From Pseudoduganella ginsengisoli (GTDB lineage Bacteria; Pseudomonadota; Gammaproteobacteria; Burkholderiales; Burkholderiaceae_D), in the NCBI RefSeq assembly GCF_009720865.1, contig NZ_WNLA01000010.1, forward strand, positions 124,001-188,000: 64,000 bases of DNA, given 5' to 3'. Position numbers and translations under genes: made by a program. The stretch's first letter is position 1. Each line of letters opens with the position of its first letter. Shown piece by piece: positions 1 to 9,470 of this stretch. The notes under the pieces were generated by a model, which was given only the letters and a program-made list of their open reading frames with translations, was not told the DNA's origin and searched no databases.

Positions 1-1457
1 TTGCCCTGCGCAATGTCAGCTTCAAAGGCCGTGAACTGGAATTGTTTTCCGCCCACTCTGGACGGGAAGCATTTGAAATCCTGCGCGATACGCCGGACAT
101 CGCGCTGGTGCTGCTCGATGTCGTGATGGAAACTGACGATGCGGGCTTGCTGCTGGCGCGCCGCATCCGCGAAGAATTGCACAACTCGATCGTGCGTGTC
201 GTGCTGCGGACGGGCCAGCCGGGCCAGGCGCCGGAACAGCGCGTCATCATTGAATACGACATCAACGATTACAAGGCAAAGACGGAACTGACCACGCAAA
301 AGCTGTTCACGACCGTGATCTCTGCGCTGCGCGCGTATGAGAGCCTGAATATGCTGGAGCGTTCCCGCATCGGCCTGGGCAAGATCCTGGCCGGCGCCAC
401 CAACCTGTATCAAATTCACTCGCTGCGGGAATTCGCTTCCGGCGTGCTGAACCAGGTTTCCGCGATCCTCGACGTGGGCGCGGACGGTGTGCTGTGCCTG
501 ATGCAGGGCGACACCGGCCCGGCGACGGTGGTTGCTGCCACGGGGGGCTACGCACCCCTCGCGGACAACGAGCAAATGCCGACCAGCCACCCGCTGTGGC
601 CGACCATCGCGAAAGCGTTTGCGGAAAAGAAAAGCCAGTTTGACCACCCGGCCAACGTGCTGTTCATCCACACGCAGGAAAACCGCGAAGTGGCGATTTC
701 CGTCACGCCGCCGTGGCCGCTGGCGCAAATCCAGCGCGACTTGCTGGAAGTATTTTGCCAGCGCATCGCGGCGGCATTCGACAACCTGTATATCTTCGGC
801 CAATTGCGCAAGGCACAGGAAGCCACGGTCGTGGCGCTGGCCGACCTGGCGGAATTCCGCGACCGCGGCACGGGTGGCCATGTGCGCCGCGTGCAGGCGC
901 TGTCGTCCGCCATTGCCGGCCGCCTGAAAGAAAAAGGCGTGTATGACGATGAGGTGACGCCGCAACTGATCGACATGATCGGGCTGGCCAGCATTTTGCA
1001 CGACGTGGGCAAGGTGGCGACGCCGGACCATATCTTGCTGAAGCCAGGCGCCCATACGCCGGAAGAGCGCGCACAAATGCAAGACCATGCGGATGTCGGC
1101 CGCACCATCCTGGAGCGTGCCGCCAACATGGTCGATGGCGTCAGCTACCTGACCTATGGCGCGGAAATCGCCGGCGGCCACCACGAACACTTCGATGGCA
1201 ATGGTTATCCGAATGGTTTGAAAGGCAAGCAAATCCCCATCTCCGCGCGCATCGTGGCCGTGGTGGATGTGTTTGATTCGCTGTTGCATGAACGGCCGTA
1301 CAAGGAGCCTTGGCCGTATCCGGAAGTCATGACGTACATCAAGGCCCGCGCCGGTGCGCAGTTCGATCCGGAAATCGTGCAAGCGCTGCTGGACGTCATC
1401 GAGCGCGATCCGGAACTGGGACAGCAGCCAGCGCCGCTACCGCCGGACGAAGCGTGA
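1..1457 (+). CDS. HD-GYP response regulator with DUF3369 (5' partial)
   Basis: The gene enters the window already open: the reading frame is continuous from base 3, so the true start lies upstream. The visible part begins inside a receiver domain whose phospho-acceptor Asp lies in LVLLDVVMETDD (codon at 117-119). A DUF3369-like middle region follows (about 280-830), then an HD-GYP phosphodiesterase domain. The HD pair is in ILHDVGK and the GYP-type signature is in HHEHFDGNGYPNGL, with metal ligands apparently intact. The family hydrolyses cyclic di-GMP under control of a partner kinase, and proteins of this layout are cytosolic. The gene stops at 1457, 163 bp before the HDOD gene on the same strand. 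Its partner kinase is probably upstream of the window, which is an inference. Confidence 0.93.
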   Translation, partial: ALRNVSFKGRELELFSAHSGREAFEILRDTPDIALVLLDVVMETDDAGLLLARRIREELHNSIVRVVLRTGQPGQAPEQRVIIEYDINDYKAKTELTTQKLFTTVISALRAYESLNMLERSRIGLGKILAGATNLYQIHSLREFASGVLNQVSAILDVGADGVLCLMQGDTGPATVVAATGGYAPLADNEQMPTSHPLWPTIAKAFAEKKSQFDHPANVLFIHTQENREVAISVTPPWPLAQIQRDLLEVFCQRIAAAFDNLYIFGQLRKAQEATVVALADLAEFRDRGTGGHVRRVQALSSAIAGRLKEKGVYDDEVTPQLIDMIGLASILHDVGKVATPDHILLKPGAHTPEERAQMQDHADVGRTILERAANMVDGVSYLTYGAEIAGGHHEHFDGNGYPNGLKGKQIPISARIVAVVDVFDSLLHERPYKEPWPYPEVMTYIKARAGAQFDPEIVQALLDVIERDPELGQQPAPLPPDEA

Positions 1458-1482
1458 CAGCCTGATAATTTCAACGTAGCAC

Positions 1483-1509
1483 CCTGTGGCGGCACAGCCC
1501 CGCCACAGG
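1483..1509 (+). terminator. Hairpin after the HD-GYP gene
   Basis: A perfect 10-bp stem (CCTGTGGCGG at 1483-1492 against CCGCCACAGG at 1500-1509) with a 7-nt loop lies 25 bp past the stop codon. No clear T-run follows, so it may be a weak terminator or an mRNA 3'-end stabiliser. Confidence 0.45.
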
Positions 1510-1620
1510 TACAAATCTCTCCAAATCCCACGGAATTGCGTTTCTTTCCCGCACTACCAGCATATACTTTCAGGTAGACAGTCAGGCGCGCCGCGCTTGC
1601 CATCCAGTGCAGGAATTTCA

Positions 1621-3156
1621 ATGAACATCGCCTTTCAACCTCCGGACCAGCCTGCCCGGCCGGTGCGCGGACCGCTGCTGAAAAAGCTGTGCGGCGATGA
1701 AAACGTGTTTGCACTGGGTGTCTCCGTTGCCCGTGTCGTGCAACTGATTGATTCGGATGACGGCGGCACGCACGACCTTGCCTATTACGTGTTATCGGAT
1801 GCGGGGCTCACGCAAAAAGTGCTGCGCCTGGCCAATACGCCGCAATACCGCACCAAGGCCGGCACGCCTGTCACTACCGTGTCGCGCGCGATTTCGCTGC
1901 TGGGCTTTAACAACGTCAAGGCGTCGGCGCTGGCCATGATGCTGGTCGATACACTGATCAATTCAGGCCAGGAACAAAGCGTGCGCACGGAGCTGGAAGC
2001 GGCCCTGTGCGCCAGCCTCGTGGGGCGGGAAATGTCGCGCACGGGCGCGCACCAGGGGACGGAAGAGGCATCGATCGGTGCGCTGTTCCGTAATATCGGA
2101 CCGCTGTTGATTGCCGCCCACCAGCATGAGCGCTACCGCGATATCGGCGTGCTGGTGGCAGCGGGTACGCATACGATCAACCAGGCATCGCAATCCGTGC
2201 TGGGCAGCAGTTATGACACGCTGTCGGCCGCCATCCTCAATGAATGGAAAATTCCCGACCCCATCATCCGTTCGATAGCCCCGCTGCCGCCCGGCGTCGT
2301 CAAAGCGCCGCAGAGCAAGCCGGAGTGGGTGCGCGTGGTGGTGTCATTCAGCATGGAAGTGGCGCGCATCCTGGCCCGCAAAGGGGGCCCTGCGCAAGGC
2401 GTATTGCAAGCACTGCTGGACCGCTATGGCGTAGCGCTGGGGCTGGACCGTGACCAGTTGGCGACCTTGCTGGGCAACGTGCGCAGCGGCATGAATGACT
2501 TGCTCGACTCCATGCAATTGCGGCCGCGCGATGAAGCGGATGCGGCCGGCGCCAATGTGTTGCCGGACGTGCTGTTGATGGCCACCATGGAGAGTGGCGC
2601 AGTGTCCACTCCCGGCACCCACGCCAGCGGCAAGCCGCACAATGCGCGCGAACAGTTGCTGGCCGGCGTGCAGGAAGTCGCGCAAATGCGCGCGGCGGGC
2701 CACAGCCGCTTGAATGAATTGATCCAGGCGGTGCTGGAAACCCTGTACCGCAGCATGGGCTTCCGCTTTGCCACTGTGTGTCTGCGCGACATGCGTGCCG
2801 GCCTGTACCGGGCCCGTATTGCGTTTGGCGAAAAGCACGTGGAGCGCATGGCGGGTTTTACGTTTGCGCTGACTGGAACGGACTTGTTCCACCTGGCGAT
2901 GCAAAACGATGCGGATTTGATGATTGCCGATGCGGCCACGCACAAGGTCCGCGAATTGCTGCCGCCATGGCACCGCACGTTGCTGCCTGATGCACGCAGC
3001 TTTATCGTGCTGCCGCTGGTGGTGCAGGGGCAGCAGCTGGGGCTGTTTTATGCGGACCGCTCCGTGGCGGCGCCGGAAGGCGTGCCGCCCGATGAAGCGT
3101 CACTGATCCGCGCGTTGAAGGCGCAATTGATTGTCGCGCTGACGCCTACGCAGTAA
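1621..3156 (+). CDS. HDOD domain signalling protein with C-terminal GAF-like domain
   Basis: The protein has 511 residues when started at the ATG at 1621, which follows AGGAA at a 6-7 nt distance; the open frame extends further upstream but without a ribosome site. Residues about 20-220 form an HDOD domain (DAGLTQKVLRLANTPQYR, then SRAISLLGFNNVKASALAMM), a catalytically inactive relative of HD hydrolases used as a signalling module. Residues about 350-505 look like a GAF domain (LYRSMGFRFATVCLRDMRAGLYRA in two parts, ending QQLGLFYADRS). No membrane segment is seen. It follows an HD-GYP gene and converges on a GGDEF-EAL gene, so a role in c-di-GMP-linked signalling is plausible. Its 3' end overlaps the convergent gene by 11 bp. 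Confidence 0.88.
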   Translation: MNIAFQPPDQPARPVRGPLLKKLCGDENVFALGVSVARVVQLIDSDDGGTHDLAYYVLSDAGLTQKVLRLANTPQYRTKAGTPVTTVSRAISLLGFNNVKASALAMMLVDTLINSGQEQSVRTELEAALCASLVGREMSRTGAHQGTEEASIGALFRNIGPLLIAAHQHERYRDIGVLVAAGTHTINQASQSVLGSSYDTLSAAILNEWKIPDPIIRSIAPLPPGVVKAPQSKPEWVRVVVSFSMEVARILARKGGPAQGVLQALLDRYGVALGLDRDQLATLLGNVRSGMNDLLDSMQLRPRDEADAAGANVLPDVLLMATMESGAVSTPGTHASGKPHNAREQLLAGVQEVAQMRAAGHSRLNELIQAVLETLYRSMGFRFATVCLRDMRAGLYRARIAFGEKHVERMAGFTFALTGTDLFHLAMQNDADLMIADAATHKVRELLPPWHRTLLPDARSFIVLPLVVQGQQLGLFYADRSVAAPEGVPPDEASLIRALKAQLIVALTPTQ

Positions 3157-6100
3157 TGGCCGCCGCCATTGCTTCAAACTGTTCCACCGGCATCGGCTTG
3201 GCAAACAAATAGCCCTGCGCCGTCTCGCACCCCTTGCTGCACAGGAAGGCCCGCTGCGCTTCCGTTTCCACGCCTTCCGCCGTGACTTCCAGGCCCAGCG
3301 AATGGGCCAGCGCAATGGTGGCGCTGACAATCACGGCATCGTTGGGATCCGTCTCGATATCCTTGACGAAACTGCGGTCGATTTTCAAACGGTCCAGCTT
3401 GAACTCTTTCAGGTAGCTCAGCGATGAATAGCCGGTGCCGAAATCATCAATGGCCACCTTGATGCCCCGTGCCCGCAATGCCTGCAGCAGCGTGCGGCTG
3501 CTTTCCGGGTCTTGCATGGCGGCCGATTCCGTGATTTCCAGTTCCAGCTGTGCTGCAGCAATGCCATTGTCTGCCAGCAGCTTGTCGAGCAGCGGGACGA
3601 GGCTGGTGCCACGGCACTGGCGTGCCGACAAATTGACGGCAAGCCGCAAATGGCCGAGCCCCTGCTCGCGCCAGGTCACCAGCAATTGTGCCGCGCGCCG
3701 CAGCACCCAGTCGCCCAGCGGCAAGATCAGGCCGGACTCTTCCGCAATGGGAATAAAGCGGTCCGGACTGATCATGCCCAGTTCCGGATGGTGCCAGCGC
3801 AGCAGTGCTTCCGCGCCGATAATGCGGCCATCGGTCATGGCCACCTGCGGTTGCAAATACAATTCGAATTCCTGTTTTTCCAGCGCTTGCGACAAGCGGT
3901 TTTCCATCAGCAAACGCTCATGCGTGGCGCGGTTCATGGAACTGGAAAAGAATTGGAAATTGCCCCGGCCCTGGCTCTTGGCGGCATACATGGCCGTATC
4001 CGCATGGCGCAGCAAGGTGGCGCTGTCTTCGCCGTCGGCCGGGTACATGGCGACGCCCACGCTGGTACCCGTGTGTACGGTTTTGCCGGCCAGCATAAAC
4101 GGCGCCGCCAGCGCTTCAACGATGCGCACTGCCACGATGGCGGCAGTTTCCGGCGTACTGTCGCAATCGGTCACGATAATGAATTCATCGCCGCCCAGCC
4201 GCGCAATGGTGTCCACTTCGCGCAGCATGTCGCGCAAGCGGTTGGCCACGGCCACCAGCAGCAAGTCGCCCGTCTGGTGGCCGTGCGTATCATTGATTTT
4301 CTTGAAGTGGTCGAGGTCGATGAACATCACGGCCGCCGTGCCTTGCATGCGGCGTGCGCGGGCCAGCAACTGGTCCAGGCGCAAGTTCAGCGACAGGCGG
4401 TTGTCCAGCCCCGTCAGCGGGTCATTGTGCGCCAGCCGGTGGATGTGTTCTTGCGCGCGGCGCTGTTCCGTCAAGTCATGCAAGATGGCAACGAACAAGT
4501 GTTCATCGGGCAATTCCACTTCGCTGACAGAAATCGCCAGCGGGAAGTCGGAACTGTCACTGCGATAACCCAGCGCTTCATATTCGTGGGCGTCGCCGCT
4601 GGCAATCAGGCGCAGCAGTTCAGCCGGTGTCTGGTTTTCGCGCGGCGGCAACAAGGTTGCCAGCGGCACGCCGGCCATGCGTTCCGGCGGGTAGCCAAAC
4701 AAGCGGCCGGCGGCGCCATTGGCCGACAGCACCACGCCATCCAGGCCGATCGTCAAAATAGCGTCGGCCGCCTTGTCGAGAATGGCTTGCAGGCGTGCTT
4801 CCCGTTCCCGCAAGCGCGCCGTGCTGTCCTTGACTTGCGCCTGGATTTGCGCGCGCTCGCCGGAAATCAGCAACATCATGCCGCCCAGCAGCGCCGTCAA
4901 CAGCAAGCCGCACGTCAGCACGGTCCAGCTTTGCCACCCGCGCTGGGCTGCCGCGTACGCGGGTGTCGGCGCCACCAGCAGCATATACTGGCGGCCGCCA
5001 AAACTGATCACGCGCTGCACATCGCCATTGCGTGCCGGACGGCGCACGTGGTCAACCAGCGGCATGCCGGTGCCGCCCGTGATGTCTTCCAGCCGTACCA
5101 GCAGCGATGGAAAATTTACTTGCTGCAGCATGCGCTGCAAGTACGGTTCCACTTGCAGCGAAATCATCAGCATCCCCGGCGATTCGCCGCCGCCCACGGG
5201 ATGCACGGCTTGCAACAGCAACAGTGCACGCGCCGACTGCTTTTGCAGGAAATTGAGGGGAGCGCTGGCGGCGGGTTGTCCGGTGCGCAAAGCCTGGATG
5301 ACAGCATCCGAGCGCAGCGGTTCACTGAGCAAATCGATACCCCGGTACAGCCGCGTGCGCGGCGGTTCGATAAACGTGGGGACCATGTACAGTTCGCGGT
5401 CGCTGGCCCGCTGCAATTGCTGGGGGCCCGCCACTTCGCGGATTTCAAAATCCGGCGCCAGCTGTTCCTTGCCCCACTGCTCAAAGGCGTCGCGCTGGTC
5501 GCGCCGCACGGGCACCAGCCAGCTCATGGAAGCCAGCTCAGGCCGCTTGTCGAGATAGCCAGTGGCCAGCGCGGAAAAATCATCGGCCGCCAGTGTGCGG
5601 CGCGGATCGCCCAGTGCGCGCGACATGGCGTGCAAGAAGCGTTCATGTTCAGAAAATTGCGCTTGCAACATGTCGCCCGCCTGCTGCGCTTTCAGGCGGA
5701 AGGTTTGCATTTGCTGCGCACTTTCCCAATGCTCAGCCTGGAAGTAAATGGCAATGAATACCGTGCCGGACAGTAGCAGCGGCAAGCCCACCAGCATGCG
5801 GCGACGGCGCCACAGCACGCGCGGCTGGCCGATGGCAATCCACGTCAGCGGCGCCGCCAGCAAGATGCCGATGGTGTCGCCCAGCCACCATGTGAACCAG
5901 TTCAGCGCCATGTCAGCGGGCGCCACTTTGCCCAGCAACACCGCGCCGGTCATCGAAACGGTGCTGCTGATCGTGGCCAGCACGGGGGTGGACAGCATGA
6001 ACGTCAACACATGGCGGCTGGCGCCAATGGCTGGCTGCATCGTGCGGCGCAGGAACAGCATGGCGATCCCCGCTTGCAGGGCGGCGCCGGCGCCGGCCGC

Positions 6101-6370
6101 CAGCGCGGCCAGCGCCTGGCTGCCGTCCACCGCGACGCCATTGGCCAGCGGGAACAGGTTGACCGTTATGGCGCCCAGCGCCACGGCGGGCAGCAGCCGG
6201 GGCCCCAGCGTATAGATGGCGGCCAGCGCTATGCCGGCGGAAGGAAACAGCGGCGATGCATAAGTGGGGCCGATGGTGAGGCCCAGGCACAGGCAGCCCG
6301 CCACGACATAGACAGCGAACAGGAGCAGGCAAGAGGGCAGGGCGTTGCGCCAGGCGGCAGTGCGTTCCAC
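3146..6370 (-). CDS. Membrane-bound MASE1-CHASE-PAS-GGDEF-EAL protein
   Basis: The protein has 1074 residues. Start is GTG at 6370, with GGAG 8 nt upstream. Residues about 15-205 are a multi-pass MASE1-type membrane sensor. A CHASE-like periplasmic domain (about 230-430) and a further membrane helix (about 490) follow, then PAS (about 525-640). The GGDEF domain carries an intact GGDEF at residues 726-730 after FIDLDHFKKINDTHGH. The EAL domain carries EALLRW at 854-859 and DDFGTGYSSLSYLK. Both catalytic signatures are intact, so it could make and degrade c-di-GMP, with the balance set by the sensory domains. It converges on the HDOD gene with overlapping stop codons. The ligand is unknown. Confidence 0.95.
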   Translation of the reverse strand: MERTAAWRNALPSCLLLFAVYVVAGCLCLGLTIGPTYASPLFPSAGIALAAIYTLGPRLLPAVALGAITVNLFPLANGVAVDGSQALAALAAGAGAALQAGIAMLFLRRTMQPAIGASRHVLTFMLSTPVLATISSTVSMTGAVLLGKVAPADMALNWFTWWLGDTIGILLAAPLTWIAIGQPRVLWRRRRMLVGLPLLLSGTVFIAIYFQAEHWESAQQMQTFRLKAQQAGDMLQAQFSEHERFLHAMSRALGDPRRTLAADDFSALATGYLDKRPELASMSWLVPVRRDQRDAFEQWGKEQLAPDFEIREVAGPQQLQRASDRELYMVPTFIEPPRTRLYRGIDLLSEPLRSDAVIQALRTGQPAASAPLNFLQKQSARALLLLQAVHPVGGGESPGMLMISLQVEPYLQRMLQQVNFPSLLVRLEDITGGTGMPLVDHVRRPARNGDVQRVISFGGRQYMLLVAPTPAYAAAQRGWQSWTVLTCGLLLTALLGGMMLLISGERAQIQAQVKDSTARLREREARLQAILDKAADAILTIGLDGVVLSANGAAGRLFGYPPERMAGVPLATLLPPRENQTPAELLRLIASGDAHEYEALGYRSDSSDFPLAISVSEVELPDEHLFVAILHDLTEQRRAQEHIHRLAHNDPLTGLDNRLSLNLRLDQLLARARRMQGTAAVMFIDLDHFKKINDTHGHQTGDLLLVAVANRLRDMLREVDTIARLGGDEFIIVTDCDSTPETAAIVAVRIVEALAAPFMLAGKTVHTGTSVGVAMYPADGEDSATLLRHADTAMYAAKSQGRGNFQFFSSSMNRATHERLLMENRLSQALEKQEFELYLQPQVAMTDGRIIGAEALLRWHHPELGMISPDRFIPIAEESGLILPLGDWVLRRAAQLLVTWREQGLGHLRLAVNLSARQCRGTSLVPLLDKLLADNGIAAAQLELEITESAAMQDPESSRTLLQALRARGIKVAIDDFGTGYSSLSYLKEFKLDRLKIDRSFVKDIETDPNDAVIVSATIALAHSLGLEVTAEGVETEAQRAFLCSKGCETAQGYLFAKPMPVEQFEAMAAAITA

Positions 6371-6445
6371 GTGCGTTACTCCAAGTTGTCGCAGATAAAT
6401 TTAATTGTACGAAAGGATGTATGAGAAAAATCTAAAAATTTACCC

Positions 6446-6474
6446 TTGCAGTTTGAAAAATGTGTGCTTATAAT
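6446..6474 (+). promoter_or_regulatory. Sigma70 promoter of the tRNA-tuf operon
   Basis: TTGCAG (6446-6451) and TATAAT (6469-6474) are separated by exactly 17 bp. The DNA upstream (about 6395-6445) is A/T-rich like an UP element, and a C/G-rich discriminator (CTCGCCCCG) follows the -10 box. This is typical of stable RNA promoters under growth-rate or ppGpp control. No other strong promoter is apparent before the tRNAs. Confidence 0.8.
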
Positions 6475-6582
6475 CTCGCCCCGAAGCAGACGAAACATCG
6501 TCACTTACGAAATGAAGTGAAAACTGAAACGTAAGCGGAGTTGACAAGTCAAAGTAATTGCTTCATACTCTGCGGTTCCCGC

Positions 6583-6667
6583 GGAGGGGTGGCCGAGTGG
6601 TTAAAGGCGACGGACTGTAAATCCGTTCTCTCAGAGTACACTGGTTCGAATCCAGTCCCCTCCACCA
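6583..6667 (+). tRNA. tRNA-Tyr (GTA)
   Basis: Eighty-five nt with encoded CCA. The acceptor GGAGGGG pairs with CCCCTCC. The anticodon stem ACGGA/TCCGT holds the loop CTGTAAA with GTA at 6617-6619. A long class II variable arm and the T-loop TTCGAAT are visible. It is the first of three tRNAs before tuf, as in E. coli tyrU-glyT-thrT-tufB. Confidence 0.98.
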
Positions 6668-6716
6668 AGTTTCTTGCAAGAGACTGAGTGGGTATTAGCA
6701 GTGAAGTGGAAACCTC

Positions 6717-6790
6717 GCGGGTGTAGCTCAATGGTAGAGCCGAAGCCTTCCAAGCTTAAGACGAGGGTTCGATTCCCTTCACCCGCTCCA
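6717..6790 (+). tRNA. tRNA-Gly (TCC)
   Basis: Seventy-four nt with encoded CCA. The acceptor GCGGGTG pairs with CACCCGC, and the anticodon TCC is at 6749-6751 in the loop CTTCCAA. The T-loop is TTCGATT. The outermost anticodon-stem pair (G at 6742, A at 6758) does not form a Watson-Crick pair; the rest of the cloverleaf is sound. Confidence 0.97.
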
Positions 6791-6831
6791 GAGATTTCTT
6801 GCAGTGCCAGATGCGTTCAGCATCAAAATTA

Positions 6832-6906
<75 letters not shown>

Positions 6907-6986
6907 GAATTCGCAACACCCGTAGTAAATTCCCGAAAGACAGAAGGGCGATTGCCCGGCATCTCATCTATTGTTAGGAGTCTAAA

Positions 6987-8177
6987 ATGGCAAAAGAGAA
7001 GTTCGAGCGGACTAAACCGCACGTGAACGTTGGCACCATCGGTCACGTTGACCATGGCAAAACGACCCTGACCGCTGCAATCGCAACCGTTCTGTCGAAG
7101 AAATTCGGCGGCGAAGCTAAAGCTTACGACCAGATCGACGCTGCTCCAGAAGAAAAAGCACGCGGCATTACCATTAACACCGCCCACGTTGAGTACGAAA
7201 CGGCTAACCGCCACTACGCTCACGTTGACTGCCCAGGCCACGCCGACTACATCAAGAACATGATTACCGGTGCTGCGCAGATGGACGGCGCGATCCTGGT
7301 TTGCTCCGCTGCTGACGGCCCAATGCCACAGACCCGTGAGCACATCCTGTTGGCTCGCCAGGTTGGCGTTCCATACATCATCGTGTTCCTGAACAAGTGC
7401 GACCTGGTTGACGACGCAGAACTGCTGGAACTGGTGGAAATGGAAGTTCGCGAACTGCTGTCGAAGTACGAGTTCCCAGGCGACGACCTGCCAATCATCA
7501 AAGGTTCGGCACGTATGGCGCTGGAAGGCCAGCAAGGCGAAATGGGCGAAGACTGCATCGTGCGCCTGGCTGAAGCCCTGGATTCCTACATCCCAACCCC
7601 AGAGCGCGCTGTTGACGGCACGTTCCTGATGCCAGTGGAAGACGTGTTCTCGATTTCCGGCCGTGGTACCGTTGTGACCGGTCGTGTTGAGCGCGGCATC
7701 ATCAAGGTCGGCGAAGAGATCGAAATCGTTGGTATCACCGACACCGTGAAAACCACCTGCACCGGCGTGGAAATGTTCCGCAAACTGCTGGACCAAGGTC
7801 AGGCAGGCGACAACGTTGGTCTGCTGCTGCGCGGCACCAAGCGTGAAGACGTTCAGCGTGGCCAGGTTCTGGCTAAGCCAGGTTCGATCAAGCCGCACTC
7901 GCACTTCACCGGTGAGATCTACGTTCTGTCGAAAGACGAAGGCGGCCGTCACACCCCGTTCTTCAACAACTACCGTCCACAGTTCTACTTCCGTACGACT
8001 GACGTGACCGGTTCGATCGAGCTGCCAGCAGACAAAGAAATGGTTATGCCAGGCGACAACGTGTCGATCACCGTTAAACTGATCAGCCCGATCGCTATGG
8101 AAGAAGGTCTGCGCTTCGCTATCCGTGAAGGCGGCCGTACCGTCGGCGCCGGCGTGGTTGCCAAGATCATCGCCTAA
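6987..8177 (+). CDS. tuf: Elongation factor Tu
   Basis: The 396-residue protein is a GTPase that delivers aminoacyl-tRNA to the ribosome. G1 is GHVDHGKT, G3 is DCPGHADY, G4 is NKCD, and the length is usual for the family. The ATG follows AGGAG at 6-7 nt. It sits between three tRNA genes and tRNA-Trp/secE/nusG, matching the tufB locus of proteobacteria. Betaproteobacteria usually carry a second tuf in the str operon, outside this window. Codon use is strongly biased to CTG, GTT, CGT and ACC, as expected of a highly expressed gene. Confidence 0.99.
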   Translation: MAKEKFERTKPHVNVGTIGHVDHGKTTLTAAIATVLSKKFGGEAKAYDQIDAAPEEKARGITINTAHVEYETANRHYAHVDCPGHADYIKNMITGAAQMDGAILVCSAADGPMPQTREHILLARQVGVPYIIVFLNKCDLVDDAELLELVEMEVRELLSKYEFPGDDLPIIKGSARMALEGQQGEMGEDCIVRLAEALDSYIPTPERAVDGTFLMPVEDVFSISGRGTVVTGRVERGIIKVGEEIEIVGITDTVKTTCTGVEMFRKLLDQGQAGDNVGLLLRGTKREDVQRGQVLAKPGSIKPHSHFTGEIYVLSKDEGGRHTPFFNNYRPQFYFRTTDVTGSIELPADKEMVMPGDNVSITVKLISPIAMEEGLRFAIREGGRTVGAGVVAKIIA

Positions 8178-8195
8178 GAATCCTGCCAAATAATA

Positions 8196-8222
8196 CTAGC
8201 GCCGGACGCTGTTCGGTGCTAG
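8196..8222 (+). other. Hairpin downstream of tuf
   Basis: A 9-bp stem (CTAGCGCCG at 8196-8204, CGGTGCTAG at 8214-8222, one G-U pair) with a 9-nt loop lies 18 bp after the tuf stop. No T-run follows, so it is better read as an RNA-processing or 3'-stabilising structure between tuf and tRNA-Trp than as a full terminator. Confidence 0.45.
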
Positions 8223-8309
8223 AATTACGGATTCTGTCAGCGAGGAAAAGCGCTGATAAAGCAGTAGTGGTAATAAATAAGCAGTAAGTTCGACTAGTAA
8301 GTTTTACGT

Positions 8310-8385
8310 AGGGGCGTAGCTCAATTGGCAGAGCGTCGGTCTCCAAAACCGAAGGTTGGGGGTTCGATGCCCTCCGCCCCTGCCA
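8310..8385 (+). tRNA. tRNA-Trp (CCA)
   Basis: Seventy-six nt with encoded 3' CCA. The acceptor AGGGGCG pairs with CGCCCCT. The anticodon stem TCGGT/ACCGA holds the loop CTCCAAA with CCA at 8343-8345. Its place between tuf and secE is conserved in betaproteobacteria. Confidence 0.98.
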
Positions 8386-8420
8386 CCGAATTCTGGTGCA
8401 GGGCACCGAAAGTAAAATAA

Positions 8421-8804
8421 ATGTCTAATCAATCCGTGCAAACCGTTGGCACGTCGAACGACAAGTTCAAAGTCGTGCTGGCCGTGGTTGCTGCGATTGC
8501 AGGCGTAGCCGGGTTCTTCATCCTGGCAGGTCAACCAACCCTGGTGCGTGCCATCGCGCTTGTGGTTGGTTTGCTTATTTCCGCCGGCATTGCATACACG
8601 TCTTCCTCCGGCCGCGATTTCCTGAATTTCGCCAAAGAATCTGTTCGCGAGACGAAAAAAGTCGTCTGGCCAACGCGTAAGGAAACGACGCAAATCACGA
8701 TGATCGTGTTTGCTTTCGTGCTGGTAATGGCTGTGTTCCTGTGGGGCACGGATAAGCTGTTGGAATTTGTGTTGTACGACGTAATCCTGGGTTGGAAACA
8801 ATAA
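8421..8804 (+). CDS. secE: Preprotein translocase subunit SecE
   Basis: The 127-residue inner-membrane protein has three predicted membrane helices (about 13-33, 38-58, 92-118). The conserved SecE amphipathic and tilted-helix segment is present as KESVRETKKVVWPTRKET. It clamps SecY in the SecYEG channel. It is the three-helix long form, as in E. coli. The stop codon overlaps the nusG start (TAATG), so translation of the two is coupled. Confidence 0.97.
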   Translation: MSNQSVQTVGTSNDKFKVVLAVVAAIAGVAGFFILAGQPTLVRAIALVVGLLISAGIAYTSSSGRDFLNFAKESVRETKKVVWPTRKETTQITMIVFAFVLVMAVFLWGTDKLLEFVLYDVILGWKQ

Positions 8805-9415
8805 TGAGCGACAATGTGCAAGATAACGCGCCTGGCGATGTTCCGGCGCAAGACGCTGGCGCAGAGCTGAGCAAGCCAGTCAGCAACAAGCGCTGGTACG
8901 TGGTGCACGCTTATTCCGGCATGGAGAAAAGCGTACAGCGCGCATTGATGGAGCGCGTTGAGCGCGCTGGCATGCAAGACCAGTTTGGCCAAATCCTGGT
9001 GCCGACCGAAGAAGTGGTCGAAGTACGCAATGGCCAGAAGTCTGTCACCGAGCGCCGTTTCTTCCCTGGCTACGTGCTGGTGGAAATGGAGATGACGGAT
9101 GAAACGTGGCACTTGGTGAAGAACACCAGCAAAGTCACCGGTTTCATTGGCGGCAAGTCGAACAAGCCAACCCCGATTCCTGCGCGCGAGATCGACAAGA
9201 TCATGCAGCAAATGCAGGAAGGCGTGGAAAAGCCACGGCCAAAAGTGCTGTACGAAGTGGGCGAGCAAGTCCGCATCAAGGATGGCCCGTTCACCGATTT
9301 CAACGGCAACGTCGAAGAAGTCAACTACGAGAAGTCCAAAGTGCGCGTATCGGTCACCATCTTCGGTCGTGCAACGCCAGTCGAACTCGAGTTCGGCCAG
9401 GTCGAGAAAGTCTAA
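8804..9415 (+). CDS. nusG: Transcription antitermination factor NusG
   Basis: The protein has 203 residues when started at the ATG overlapping the secE stop. The NGN domain (RWYVVHAYSGMEKSVQRAL, FFPGYVLVEME) is followed by a C-terminal KOW domain (VRIKDGPFTDFNGNVEEV). It binds RNA polymerase and links it to Rho or to the ribosome through S10. An acidic extension of about 20 residues before the NGN fold makes it longer than the 181-residue E. coli protein; such extensions are common in betaproteobacteria. Confidence 0.98.
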   Translation: MSDNVQDNAPGDVPAQDAGAELSKPVSNKRWYVVHAYSGMEKSVQRALMERVERAGMQDQFGQILVPTEEVVEVRNGQKSVTERRFFPGYVLVEMEMTDETWHLVKNTSKVTGFIGGKSNKPTPIPAREIDKIMQQMQEGVEKPRPKVLYEVGEQVRIKDGPFTDFNGNVEEVNYEKSKVRVSVTIFGRATPVELEFGQVEKV

Positions 9416-9470
9416 GTTTTAAGCGCCCCCACGGAGCGCGGCTCCGGTCAAAATCTGTGAACAAAGAGGA

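Noticed and set aside
3512..5776. A 754-codon plus-strand frame opposite the GGDEF-EAL gene
   Set aside because: The minus-strand product has intact GGDEF and EAL motifs; the plus frame is Gln/Arg/His-rich and unlike any family.
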